Numbered from the stretch's first letter, positions 8,016 to 15,517 are shown. The stretch: 27,277 nucleotides of DNA from JAHCIE01 sp034431435 (GCA_034431435.1 DAOUDG010000036.1:1-27277), one strand, 5' to 3'. Notes: generated by a model from the letters alone, not told the origin. A program made the numbers and translations.

Positions 8016-10814
8016 TCACTCGGTGGCGAGGGCAAGGGCCAGGGCCTCCTCGATGGTGAGGGCGTGGCCTGCCGCCCACAGGGCGGCGAAGGCCGCTTCG
8101 CCCAGGCTGGCCTGGAGTTGCGGCAGGAGGTCCTCGTAGTCGGCCTGCGTGTCTGGGGTCAGCCGGGAGCCGACCTCCTGGCGCAGGCGCTCCTCCGCGC
8201 CCAACAGGCGGGCGGCGCGCTCTGGCCGACCTTGCAGCCAGGCCATTTGAGCCAGGTTGAGCAGCACAGGGACGATGAGGGTGCGGGCTTCGAGCTTGTG
8301 GAACAGGCGCAGGCTCTGGCGGAAGCTGTCTTCGGCCTCGGCGTTGTCGCCGCGCAGTCGCGCCAGCTCGCCCAGGTTGTTGAGATAGATGGCGATGCTG
8401 TAGTCGTCCTGAAGCTCGCGATAGGCGGTGAGGGCCTGCGACCAGTAGACGCGGGCCGTCTCCCGGTCGCCCTGGAAGAAGGCGAGGTCGCCCAGGTTCC
8501 CCGTGGCAAGACCGATGCATTGGCGGTCGCCCAACTCGCGGCTGACGGCCAGACTCTCCTCAATGGCGGCGCGCGCCCGGTCGTACTCCTGGAGAGTGGT
8601 GAGCATGGAGCCGAGGTTGTTGAGGGATTGGGCCATCGCCAGGCGGTCGCCCTGCTCGCGGCGCAGGGCGACGGCGTGCTGCATGTAGGGGACGGCGGCT
8701 GCGAGGTCGCCGCGCGCCCAGGCCAGGCCGCCCGCGCCGTGCAGGGCTTTGGCGTGTGACAGGCTGTGGTCGTTGTCGTCCGTGCGGGCCAGGGCGGCGG
8801 CGACCTGATCCGCGCCTTCGCTAAGGTGGCCGCGCATCCACCACGGCAGCCACAGCGCGCCCGCCAGGCGAAGACCCATATCCACCCCGTCGGGGGCGGC
8901 ATTGGCCCAGGCCAGGGCGGCGCGGAAGTTGTCGCGCTCGACCTCCAGCCGGTTGAGCCAGGCGGCCTGCTGGGGGCCGGACAGTCGCGGGTAGGCGGTC
9001 TCGGCGAGGGCGAGATAGTGCTCGGCGTGGCGACGGCGCAAGCTGGGGGTCTCGCCGCTGTCAAGCAGTTGCTCCTGGGCGAACTCGTGGATGGTGGTCA
9101 GCAGGCTGAAGCGCGACGTGCCGTCCGGGCCATCGTCGCAGCGGAGCAGGCTCTTGCCGACGAGGGAGTCGAGCACATCCAGGACCGGGATTAGAGCCTG
9201 GGGATTGGAGCCTGGGGGAGTGGAATCTCTCATCTCTAGCCCCCATCCGCCACACACCATCTCAGCCGCGTCGAGGGTGCAGCCGCCCGCGAACACCGCC
9301 AGTCGGCGGAAGAGCGTCTTCTCGTCGGCGTCGAGCAGGTCGTAGCTCCAGGCGATGGTGTTGCGTAGGGTTTGCTGGCGGGTGGGCAGGTCGCGTGCGC
9401 CGCCGGTCAGGAGCTTGAGGGGGTCTGCCAGACGTTGGAGAATGGCCTGGGGCGGCAGCAGGCGGATGCGAGAGGCGGCCAGCTCGATGGCGAGGGGCAG
9501 GCCGTCGAGGCGGTAGCAGATCTCGGCGATGGCCGGGGCGTTGTCGTTGGTGACGGTGAAGTCGGGCTTGACCGATGTGGCGCGGTCGATGAACAGGCGC
9601 ACGGCATCGTACTGTGTGATGCGTGAGGTGCGGTCGGTGAGGGGCGGGCCGGCGGCAGACGTCCGCTCGGCGGTCGGCGGTCGGCGGTCGGCGGTCAGGG
9701 GCGGGACGCCTAGGGGCGGCACGGGGTATTCCCACTCGTCGCGGAGGTGCAGGGCGGCGCGGCTGGTGGCGAGAATCTTGAGGCGCGGCGCGGCAGCCAG
9801 CAATTCAGCGACAAGGGTGGCGGCGTCCGTCACTTGCTCGAAGTTGTCCAGGACGAGCAGCAGTTGCCTGTCGCGCAGATGCGCCTTGAGGGTGACGGGG
9901 AGAGGCTCGGCGGCCTGCTCGCGCACGCCGAGGGCGTCGGCGATGGCGGAGGGGACCAGGTCGGCGTCGGCGATGGCGGCCAGGCTGACGAAATAGACGC
10001 CCTGCGCGAAGTGGTCGAGGCAGTCGGCGGCGACGTGGATGGCGAGGCGGGTCTTGCCGGCGCCGCCAGGACCGGTCAAGGTGACCAGAGCAACGTCGGG
10101 GCGCAGCAGCCGGTCGCGCACGGCGGCCAGTTCCTTGTCGCGGCCGATGAAGGGGTCGCGCTGGACGGGCAGATTATTGGGCAGGGAGTCAAGGCTACGC
10201 AGCGGCGGGAAGTCGACGGGCAGGTCGGGGGCGACGATCTGGAAGATGCGCTCGGGGCGGGCCAGGTCCTTGAGGCGATGGCTGCCCAAGTCGCGCAGGC
10301 TGACGGCGGCCGGTAGCGTATCCCGCACCAGCTCGCAGGTGGGCAGCGAGAGGAGCGTCTGGCTGCCGTATCCAGTGGCCAGGAGGCGCGCCACGCGATT
10401 GACCGGCGGGCCAAAGTAGTCGCCGTCGCGCTCCAGGGCAGCGCCCGTGTGCAGGGCGATCCGGACTTTGAGATGAACCACCGACGGCGGACCACCGACC
10501 ACTGGGTCGACCACCGATTGATCGCCGGCCGTGGCGACTTCCTCGGTTGGCGGTGGTCCGTCGTCCCTGGTCGCAAGACGGCGCTGAATCTCCAGGGCGG
10601 CGGCGAGGGCGGCCGTGGCTGTGGCGAAGGCGGCGCAGAAGGCGTCACCGAGGGTCTTGAAGACGTAGCCATCGTGGGCCTCGATGGCCTGGCGCAACAG
10701 GGCGTCGTGCCGGGCGACGGCGGCGCGCATGGCGGCGGGCGATTGCTCCCAGAGGTGGGTGCTGCCCTCGATGTCGGTGAACAGAAACGTGACGGTTCCG
10801 GTCGGCGCGGGCAT
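8016..10814 (-). CDS. Class III cyclase domain / NB-ARC-like STAND ATPase / TPR regulator (paralog 2)
   Basis: A 932-residue relative of the gene downstream. The cyclase domain (1-200) keeps all expected residues: Asp14 (FTDIEGST), Lys53, Asp57 (LGDAF), and Asn139 and Arg143 (PVNRVARLL). The ATPase is the NB-ARC/AfsR type: FIGRDKEL at 222-229, Walker A GPGGAGKT at 248-255, Walker B LLVLDNFEQV at about 319-328, the LATSR sensor motif at 348-352, GLPLAIELAASR at 438-449, then a winged-helix segment (TIAWSYDLLDADEKTLF). TPR-like repeats fill the C-terminus. Start ATG 10814 (MPAPTG) begins the conserved domain and follows AAGGA with a 4-nt gap. The open frame extends about 400 codons further upstream but through non-coding DNA and the MoxR gene. 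Three low-complexity loops (residues 83-114, 373-401 and 524-546) come from in-frame repeats. Confidence 0.88.
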   Translation of the reverse strand: MPAPTGTVTFLFTDIEGSTHLWEQSPAAMRAAVARHDALLRQAIEAHDGYVFKTLGDAFCAAFATATAALAAALEIQRRLATRDDGPPPTEEVATAGDQSVVDPVVGGPPSVVHLKVRIALHTGAALERDGDYFGPPVNRVARLLATGYGSQTLLSLPTCELVRDTLPAAVSLRDLGSHRLKDLARPERIFQIVAPDLPVDFPPLRSLDSLPNNLPVQRDPFIGRDKELAAVRDRLLRPDVALVTLTGPGGAGKTRLAIHVAADCLDHFAQGVYFVSLAAIADADLVPSAIADALGVREQAAEPLPVTLKAHLRDRQLLLVLDNFEQVTDAATLVAELLAAAPRLKILATSRAALHLRDEWEYPVPPLGVPPLTADRRPPTAERTSAAGPPLTDRTSRITQYDAVRLFIDRATSVKPDFTVTNDNAPAIAEICYRLDGLPLAIELAASRIRLLPPQAILQRLADPLKLLTGGARDLPTRQQTLRNTIAWSYDLLDADEKTLFRRLAVFAGGCTLDAAEMVCGGWGLEMRDSTPPGSNPQALIPVLDVLDSLVGKSLLRCDDGPDGTSRFSLLTTIHEFAQEQLLDSGETPSLRRRHAEHYLALAETAYPRLSGPQQAAWLNRLEVERDNFRAALAWANAAPDGVDMGLRLAGALWLPWWMRGHLSEGADQVAAALARTDDNDHSLSHAKALHGAGGLAWARGDLAAAVPYMQHAVALRREQGDRLAMAQSLNNLGSMLTTLQEYDRARAAIEESLAVSRELGDRQCIGLATGNLGDLAFFQGDRETARVYWSQALTAYRELQDDYSIAIYLNNLGELARLRGDNAEAEDSFRQSLRLFHKLEARTLIVPVLLNLAQMAWLQGRPERAARLLGAEERLRQEVGSRLTPDTQADYEDLLPQLQASLGEAAFAALWAAGHALTIEEALALALATE
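9177..9245. repeat. GATTGGAGCCTGGG-type repeat, read in frame in cyclase paralog 2
   Basis: The plus strand has AGAGCCTGGGGATTGGAGCC followed by TGGGGGAGTGGAATCTC, a phased word of about 12-13 nt. On the minus strand it reads as residues 524-546 (EMRDSTPPGSNPQALIP), an insert between the conserved GGCTLDAAEMVC and LDSLVGKSLL of NB-ARC winged-helix regions. Such family members normally have only a few residues here. Confidence 0.55.
9612..9698. repeat. Heptamer tandem repeat plus GATGCGTGAG word, read in frame in cyclase paralog 2
   Basis: CGGCGGT occurs four times head to tail at 9668-9695. Immediately left is GATGCGTGAGGTGCGGTCGG (9618-9637), whose GATGCGTGAG also appears at 12063 and 24110. 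The minus-strand reading is residues 373-401 (LTADRRPPTAERTSAAG and LTDRTSRITQ), a linker between VPPLGVPP and YDAVRLFIDRA. A seven-base unit would shift the frame, so the array plus its flanks must sum to a multiple of three. Confidence 0.6.
10473..10568. repeat. GACCACC/GTGGTC imperfect palindrome, read in frame in cyclase paralog 2
   Basis: The left part has ACCACCGACGGCGGACCACC and GACCAC words; the right part has GGCGGTGGTCCGTCGTCC, close to their reverse complement. It is read on the minus strand as residues 83-114 (RDDGPPPTEEVATAGDQS, then VVDPVVGGPPSVV) between the helix EIQRRLAT and the strand LKVRIALHTG of the cyclase domain. The paralogous gene has a shorter loop at this place. The structure matches the element at 1600-1671. 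Confidence 0.6.
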
Positions 10815-10853
10815 GGGCGTCCTTATCCAGGCGGCGGGCTGCAATGAAGGCAC

Positions 10854-10859
10854 AGTATA
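10854..10859 (-). promoter_or_regulatory. Promoter -10 candidate for cyclase paralog 2
   Basis: On the minus strand TATACT lies about 40 nt before ATG 10814. The -35 region (TTCAAC, 17 nt upstream) is a poor match, so activation by a regulator is possible. Confidence 0.35.
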
Positions 10860-10957
10860 CACCCAATAGGGCAGACGTTGAACCGAGACGCAGCGTAACG
10901 CATAAGGGTCGTAGCGACGCCACAGGTGATGTCTCCGCCCGGCGCGCCGCGCATGTG

Positions 10958-10985
10958 TTGACAGCGCGCGGCAGAGGGATAGAAT
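10958..10985 (+). promoter_or_regulatory. Strong sigma-70-type promoter of the MoxR operon
   Basis: TTGACA (10958-10963), 16 nt, TAGAAT (10980-10985). The -35 is perfect and the -10 has one mismatch. Transcription would start near 10992, giving a leader of about 65 nt before ATG 11058. Confidence 0.68.
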
Positions 10986-11004
10986 CAATCTATCCTTCGC
11001 GAGA

Positions 11005-11034
11005 CCCGTTTTCGTAGCGAGAACGGGGCTTTTT
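11005..11034 (+). terminator. Intrinsic-terminator-like hairpin in the MoxR leader
   Basis: CCCGTTTTCG (11005-11014), loop TAG, CGAGAACGGG (11018-11027). All ten positions pair, one as G-U. GC then five Ts (11030-11034) follow. It lies between the promoter at 10958 and ATG 11058, so it would stop most transcripts after about 43 nt unless relieved. No competing anti-terminator arm is obvious in so short a leader. Confidence 0.65.
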
Positions 11035-11057
11035 ACTTCACTTGGGAAACCCTCACC

Positions 11058-12011
11058 ATGTCCACCGCTACCCTCGATATCACCGCCACGGCGGCCCAGG
11101 TCCAGGCGAACATCGCCCAGGTGATCATCGGCAAGGCCGAGGTCATCGAGTTGCTCCTGGTCGCTCTGCTGTCGGAGGGCCACGTCCTGATCGAGGACGT
11201 GCCCGGCGTCGGCAAGACGACCCTGGCGCGCGCCCTGGCGCGCTCGCTGGATGCCTCGTTCCGCCGCATCCAGTTCACCCCGGATTTGCTGCCTTCGGAT
11301 GTGGTCGGTATCAACTTCTTCAACCAGAAGACGCAGGAGTTCGAGTACCGGGCGGGGCCGATTGTGGCCCAGATCGTGCTGGCCGACGAGATCAACCGCG
11401 CCACGCCGCGCACCCAGTCGGCCATGCTCGAGGCGATGCAGGAGCGCACAGTCACCGTGGACGGCGAGACGATGGCCCTGCCGCGCCCCTTCCTGGTCAT
11501 GGCGACGCAGAATCCCATCGAGCTGGAAGGAACGTTTCCTCTGCCCGAGGCGCAGATGGATCGCTTCCTGATGCGCATCCGCCTGGGCTACCCGAGTATC
11601 GCCGAGGAGGAGGACATCCTGCTGCGCTACGAGCAGGCCGACCCGCTGGTGGGCCTGCCGGTCGTCCTGGCGGGGGCCGACGTGTTGGCGCTGGCGAAGC
11701 TGCGCCAGCAGGTGCGCGTGGAGGCGTCGGTGCGCAACTACATCGTGCGCATCGTCCACGCGACGCGCGGCCACACGGCGGTGGAATTGGGGGCCAGCCC
11801 GCGCGGTTCGCTGGCGTTGTACCAGGCCAGCCAGGCGCTGGCGGCCATTCGCGGCCGCGACTTCGTGCTGCCCGACGACGTGAAGAGCCTTGCGCCCCAC
11901 GTGCTGACCCACCGCCTGATTCTGTCGAGCCAGATGAAGCTGCGCGGGCGGACGCCGGAGCAGATCGTGCAGGAAATCGTGGCGGCGACACCCGCGCCGG
12001 TGGAGACGTAG
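11058..12011 (+). CDS. MoxR-family AAA+ ATPase
   Basis: A 317-residue AAA+ chaperone-like ATPase of the MoxR group. Walker A is PGVGKTT at 49-55, Walker B is VLADEINRA at 107-115, and the sensor-1 region ATQNPIELEGTFPLPEAQMD runs 149-168. MoxR proteins work with metal-binding-type partners, usually DUF58 proteins, to activate or assemble other proteins, often at the cell surface. It is the first gene of a three-gene operon with DUF58 and DUF4129 proteins, the classic neighbourhood. ATG 11058 (MSTATLD) is the start that fits the domain; the Shine-Dalgarno is weak (GGGAAA). Its expression is probably set by the promoter and terminator-like hairpin just upstream. Confidence 0.93.
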   Translation: MSTATLDITATAAQVQANIAQVIIGKAEVIELLLVALLSEGHVLIEDVPGVGKTTLARALARSLDASFRRIQFTPDLLPSDVVGINFFNQKTQEFEYRAGPIVAQIVLADEINRATPRTQSAMLEAMQERTVTVDGETMALPRPFLVMATQNPIELEGTFPLPEAQMDRFLMRIRLGYPSIAEEEDILLRYEQADPLVGLPVVLAGADVLALAKLRQQVRVEASVRNYIVRIVHATRGHTAVELGASPRGSLALYQASQALAAIRGRDFVLPDDVKSLAPHVLTHRLILSSQMKLRGRTPEQIVQEIVAATPAPVET

Positions 12012-12082
12012 GAGCATGGGGGAGGTCGGGCACGACCGCTTGACCATGGGGCGCATGAAATTGATGCGTGAGACGAGGCGGC

Positions 12083-13402
12083 ATGTTTTCGGATGCGTGG
12101 GTGTTGTTGGGAATCATCCTGATCGGGATGGGTACGTGGTTCCGTCAGCCGGCGATGCTCGCGCTGGGCGTCCTGCTGCTGGTCATCATCCCCATTGCCT
12201 GGGCCTGGAAGCGGCTGACGCTGCGGGCGGTGAGCTACGAGCGCGTCCTGGACGAGAACCGCGTCTTCGTTGGCGAGACGACGGGGCTGCGCCTGGTCAC
12301 CACCAACCGCAAGCCGCTGCCTGTGCCGTGGCTGACCATCGAGGACACGTTCCCGGCCGGGCTAGAGGTGGTCGAGCGCGACACGAGGCCGGCCGCCAGT
12401 GGTGGCGAGCGGACGCTGAGCAACGTGATGGCGCTGCGCTGGTATGAGCGGGTGGTACGCCAGTACACGCTCCACTGCCCCCAGCGCGGTTTCTACTTCA
12501 TCGGACCGGCGACGCTGCGCTCTGGCGACCTGTTTGGCCTGTTCGAGACACGCGCGCGGGTGTCGGCGGCGACGCGGCTGATCGTCTATCCCCAGGTGAC
12601 GCCGCTAGAGGAGTTGGGCTTCCCGGCCAAGGAGCCTTTCGGCGATGCCCGCTCGCCCCAACCCATCTTTGAAGATCCGCTACGCACGGTGGGTATCCGC
12701 GATTATCAGCCTGAGGACTCGTTCCGCCACGTGCACTGGAAGGCCAGCGCGCGGCAGCAGCAGCTGCAAACCCGTGTCTACGAACCGACGGCGACGCAGC
12801 GCATCGTCATCGTGCTGAACATCGCCACCTTTGCCAATCCCTGGGTGGGCATCCTCCCCGACGAGCAGGAACGGGTTATCTCTGTGGCGGCGTCCATTGC
12901 CTACCACGCTACCCAGCGGCGGCAGGCGGTGGGTCTGGTTGCCAACGGCTCCGTGCCCCGCTCTGACCAGACGATTCGGGTCATGCCGAGCCGCGATCCC
13001 GGCGTGCTGACGCGCATCCTGGAGGCGCTAGCGGCCGTCGGCCAGTTCTCGACGGAGCGTATCGAGCGCATCCTGGCCCAGGAGACGCCCCGGCTGCCGT
13101 GGGGGGCGACGCTGGTGGTAGTAACGTGCGTTGTCACGCCGGAGCTTCTCGCCGAGATGACGCGGCTGCGGTCGGCGGCGCGGCGCATCGTGCTGGTCTC
13201 ACTGGATGCCGCGTATACCGAGGACTCGCTACCGGGTATCGTTGTCTACCATGTCCCGCCCGCCGAATTGGTGTACGGGCGACACGACAGCGGGGCGGAG
13301 CCTCGCCGCCCTGGCGGCGACCGCCCGCGCGCTGCGGCTGCGGCAGCGATACCCGACGACCCGGACGCGATCTTCCGCCGACCGATGGGAGGCGCGCCAT
13401 GA
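12083..13402 (+). CDS. DUF58 domain protein, MoxR partner
   Basis: A 439-residue protein with one or two N-terminal membrane helices (residues 5-42) followed by a soluble part. The DUF58 signature is GIRDYQPEDSFRHVHWKASA at 204-223, then a von Willebrand A-like fold (RIVIVLNIATF at 240-250). DUF58 proteins are usually encoded beside MoxR ATPases and are thought to be their membrane-bound partners. ATG 12083 (MFSDAW) is preferred over the GTG at 12068 because it directly precedes the first helix and follows GACGAGG. The 71-bp gap after MoxR holds a copy of the GATGCGTGAG repeat word. The stop overlaps the next start by ATGA. Confidence 0.9.
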   Translation: MFSDAWVLLGIILIGMGTWFRQPAMLALGVLLLVIIPIAWAWKRLTLRAVSYERVLDENRVFVGETTGLRLVTTNRKPLPVPWLTIEDTFPAGLEVVERDTRPAASGGERTLSNVMALRWYERVVRQYTLHCPQRGFYFIGPATLRSGDLFGLFETRARVSAATRLIVYPQVTPLEELGFPAKEPFGDARSPQPIFEDPLRTVGIRDYQPEDSFRHVHWKASARQQQLQTRVYEPTATQRIVIVLNIATFANPWVGILPDEQERVISVAASIAYHATQRRQAVGLVANGSVPRSDQTIRVMPSRDPGVLTRILEALAAVGQFSTERIERILAQETPRLPWGATLVVVTCVVTPELLAEMTRLRSAARRIVLVSLDAAYTEDSLPGIVVYHVPPAELVYGRHDSGAEPRRPGGDRPRAAAAAAIPDDPDAIFRRPMGGAP

Positions 13403-14790
13403 GCGCGACGCGGCTACGCCGGGAGATTCTGCGGCTGGCGACGGCGCTGATGGAAGCGGCCTGGTTCTGGGCGGCGTGGGCCGCGGCGTTCGGCCTGTTC
13501 AGCCCCCAGTCCCAGTCGCCGTCGCTCGCGCTGGTCAGCCTGCTGATGATCATCGCCGTGTTCGTCGCGCGCTACCTGGACCTGGGGCGAGCCGGCTCGC
13601 TAGGGCAGGCGGTCGCCGTCGCCGTCGCTGTTGCCGTGCTGATGTTCATCGCGGCCGCCGCGCTCGGCCTGGGGGGGCCGGGCGCGTTCCTGGTGGGGCT
13701 GCGCGACTTCTACGACCCTAACGTGCTATTCATCGTGGGCTACCTGGCGCTGTGGTGGCGTGGCATCAGCCTCGTCGGCGGCGGCTTCAGCGCCGACCAG
13801 ACCGGCTTCCGCTTCCGGGTGGGCGTGGTGGTGCTGATGTGGGTGCTCATGGCGGCCGCCTTCGCGGGCGTTTCGGTCACGTCGGCCGTCTTCGTCTTCT
13901 TCGCCGCCGGGCTGCTGGCGATGGGGCTGGCGCGGGTCGAGGATGTCAGCCGCGATGTGGTGGGAGTCGCTACACCCTTCGATCGGGGGTGGGTGAGTAT
14001 CCTGGTAGGGGCCGTGGTGGCGGTCATGCTGCTTGGCCTGGTGATCAGCGTCCTGTTCTCGGTGGATACGATACGCGCCATCCTGGGCTGGATGGGACCC
14101 TTGTGGGACGTGCTGGCCCACATTCTCGTCGCTCTCCTGACGATTCTCGCCATTCTGCTGTCGCCGTTGGTGGAGGCGCTGGCGCGGGCCGTGCGGCCTG
14201 CTCTGGAGCGCCTGGCGGCGCAGTCGCTGCCAACGCCAACGCCAGGCGACCAGGAAGTGACCCAGGCAACGTCCCTCCTGCCGGAGGCGGTGGGCATGGG
14301 GCTGAAGTGGGCGCTGCTGGCGGTGGGGCTGCTGGCGGCGGTCATGCTGCTGGGGCTGTGGGCGCAGCGGCGGCGGGCAGCAGCAGCGGAGCCGGTGGCG
14401 GAACTGCGCGAGTCGGTGTGGTCGGCTGAGGCCTTCGCCCAGGATGCGCGTAGCCTGTGGGGGCGCGCTGTGGGGCGGTTCCGTCGCCGCCCTCGCGGCC
14501 AGGCGTCCGACTCAGTGCGCCACATCTACGCCGCGCTCCAGGCGGTGGCGGCGGAGCACGGCGCGCCCCGGCCGACGGACGACACGCCCTACGAGTACCT
14601 GCCCATCCTCGTCGCAGCCTTCCCCACCGCCGAAGGCGACCTCCTGTTCCTGACAGAAACGTACGTGGACGCGCACTATCACGAATTGCCAACGAGCGAC
14701 GCTACCCTGGCCCAGGCGCAGCAGGCCTGGGCGCGCATCCGCCAGGTCATCGACGCTACGCCGCGCGTCGTCGAGGCCACACCCGCCTGA
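13399..14790 (+). CDS. Polytopic membrane protein with C-terminal DUF4129
   Basis: A 463-residue protein. About seven to nine membrane helices occupy residues 10-350 (for example LALVSLLMIIAVFVARYL, VGVVVLMWVLMAAAFAGV and ILVGAVVAVMLLGLVISVLF). A basic segment (RFRRRPRG) leads into a soluble tail from about 369, where DTPYEYLPIL and LTETYVDAHYHE match DUF4129. DUF4129 is often found at the end of transglutaminase-like proteins of MoxR operons; here the transglutaminase part is absent. Start ATG 13399 overlaps the DUF58 stop by four bases, indicating translational coupling. Its exact function is unknown; it is likely a membrane partner in the MoxR complex. Confidence 0.82.
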   Translation: MSATRLRREILRLATALMEAAWFWAAWAAAFGLFSPQSQSPSLALVSLLMIIAVFVARYLDLGRAGSLGQAVAVAVAVAVLMFIAAAALGLGGPGAFLVGLRDFYDPNVLFIVGYLALWWRGISLVGGGFSADQTGFRFRVGVVVLMWVLMAAAFAGVSVTSAVFVFFAAGLLAMGLARVEDVSRDVVGVATPFDRGWVSILVGAVVAVMLLGLVISVLFSVDTIRAILGWMGPLWDVLAHILVALLTILAILLSPLVEALARAVRPALERLAAQSLPTPTPGDQEVTQATSLLPEAVGMGLKWALLAVGLLAAVMLLGLWAQRRRAAAAEPVAELRESVWSAEAFAQDARSLWGRAVGRFRRRPRGQASDSVRHIYAALQAVAAEHGAPRPTDDTPYEYLPILVAAFPTAEGDLLFLTETYVDAHYHELPTSDATLAQAQQAWARIRQVIDATPRVVEATPA

Positions 14791-14808
14791 CGCCGCGGGC
14801 CGGCGGGC

Positions 14809-14837
14809 TTGACAGGTTGCAGCGAGCGTGGTAATAC
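14809..14837 (+). promoter_or_regulatory. Near-consensus promoter of the repeat protein gene
   Basis: TTGACA (14809-14814), 17 nt, TAATAC (14832-14837). The spacing is ideal and the start would be near 14845, about 48 nt before ATG 14893. It is among the best promoters in the window and makes this small gene independent of the MoxR operon. Confidence 0.7.
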
Positions 14838-14892
14838 CTTCTTCTCGCAACCTTCACACGGTGGGATGCCATTTGGCAGAAGGAGATTCGCT

Positions 14893-15291
14893 ATGCGCTT
14901 CATGACGACCGTGGGGCTTGTGGCGGCGGGCGCGCTGGTCCTGGCTGTGCTGCTGCTGGGGGTTGTGCCGGGCAGCGCGACCCCGGCCACGGTGGAGATG
15001 GGGGCGGCGATTGCGCCAATGGCGGCAGCGACGACAGCGCCCCGGCCGCTCGCCACTGCCAACCCGGCGGACGCCCCCAGGACGAATCCCAACATCGCGA
15101 CTGATCCCAAGACGAATCCCAACATCGCCAGTGACCCCGAGACGAACCCCAACATCGCCGGTGACTCGACCGCGCTCTTGATGGCGATGATGGTGCTGGT
15201 CCTGCTGGCCGTAGGCCTGGGCGCGGCGTTGCGCCAGCGCCGGCGCAGCCTGCAGCCACAAGCGCACGCCGTGGGGAGCATGGCCCGCTAG
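14893..15291 (+). CDS. Small secreted or membrane-anchored protein with three TNPNIA repeats
   Basis: I do not recognise this 132-residue protein. Residues 1-30 look like a signal peptide (hydrophobic LVAAGALVLAVLLLGVV, then GSATPA). Residues 31-60 are Ala/Pro/Thr-rich. Residues 61-90 are three ten-residue repeats: APRTNPNIAT, DPKTNPNIAS, DPETNPNIAG. Position three varies R/K/E and the last varies T/S/G. A second hydrophobic helix (ALLMAMMVLVLLAVGLGAAL, 94-113) ends in RQRRR, so the C-terminus is probably cytoplasmic and the repeats outside. AGGAG lies 7 nt before ATG 14893. Its own strong promoter and its place just before the ATP-grasp operon suggest, but do not show, a link to that system. 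Confidence 0.72.
   Translation: MRFMTTVGLVAAGALVLAVLLLGVVPGSATPATVEMGAAIAPMAAATTAPRPLATANPADAPRTNPNIATDPKTNPNIASDPETNPNIAGDSTALLMAMMVLVLLAVGLGAALRQRRRSLQPQAHAVGSMAR
15073..15162 (+). repeat. Three 30-bp tandem repeats encoding TNPNIA units
   Basis: Each unit is 30 bp with core ACGAAYCCCAACATCGC (Y is T in the first two copies and C in the third). The DNA copies are nearly identical apart from the first-residue and third-residue codons, pointing to recent duplication with changes in the charged codon. Confidence 0.8.
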
Positions 15292-15300
15292 GCGCGGCAA

Positions 15301-15382
15301 CACGGCCATCCCCGACGTACCGAGCCTACCGTCTGGCGCAACAGGCGATGGCCGTGGTTAGCCACGCCGAGCCACGGCCATC
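15301..15382. other. Three-armed alternative hairpin after the repeat protein gene
   Basis: CACGGCCATC at 15301-15310 and CCACGGCCATC at 15372-15382 are direct copies. GATGGCCGTGG at 15347-15357 can pair with either. The arm at 15347 therefore has two mutually exclusive partners, as in switch-like leaders. There is no T-run, so a classic terminator is not supported; it may slow transcription or protect the 3' end of the upstream message. Confidence 0.45.
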
Positions 15383-15389
15383 CCGCCGT

Positions 15390-15418
15390 TTGCCTGCTCC
15401 CTCAACAGGGGCTATAAT
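15390..15418 (+). promoter_or_regulatory. Promoter candidate of the ATP-grasp/alpha-E operon
   Basis: TTGCCT (15390-15395), 17 nt, TATAAT (15413-15418). The -10 is perfect and the -35 matches at four of six positions. Start near 15425 would leave about 90 nt of leader before ATG 15518. The stretch between also holds a small CCCCTC/GAGGGG stem. Confidence 0.55.
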
Positions 15419-15517
15419 GGGCGCGGCAGCGCGACCTGCCTCGATGCCCCTTCCCCTCGCGCGGGAGGGGCGTCTACGTAGCTAGCCACCGCCTAACCCA
15501 CCCATGAGCGCCGCGCC

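Noticed and set aside
9668..9695. CRISPR-like repeats
   Set aside because: The units are seven bases head to tail with no spacers.
10815..12056. Upstream extension of cyclase paralog 2
   Set aside because: The open frame reaches back through the intergenic promoter and antisense to MoxR. The cyclase domain starts at 10814, and the extension has no family similarity.
14893..15291. Sortase-anchored protein
   Set aside because: There is a C-terminal helix with basic tail, but no LPxTG-like motif before it.
15301..15382. Intrinsic terminator after the repeat protein gene
   Set aside because: Stems are strong but no T-run follows either one on the plus strand, so it is reported only as a structure.
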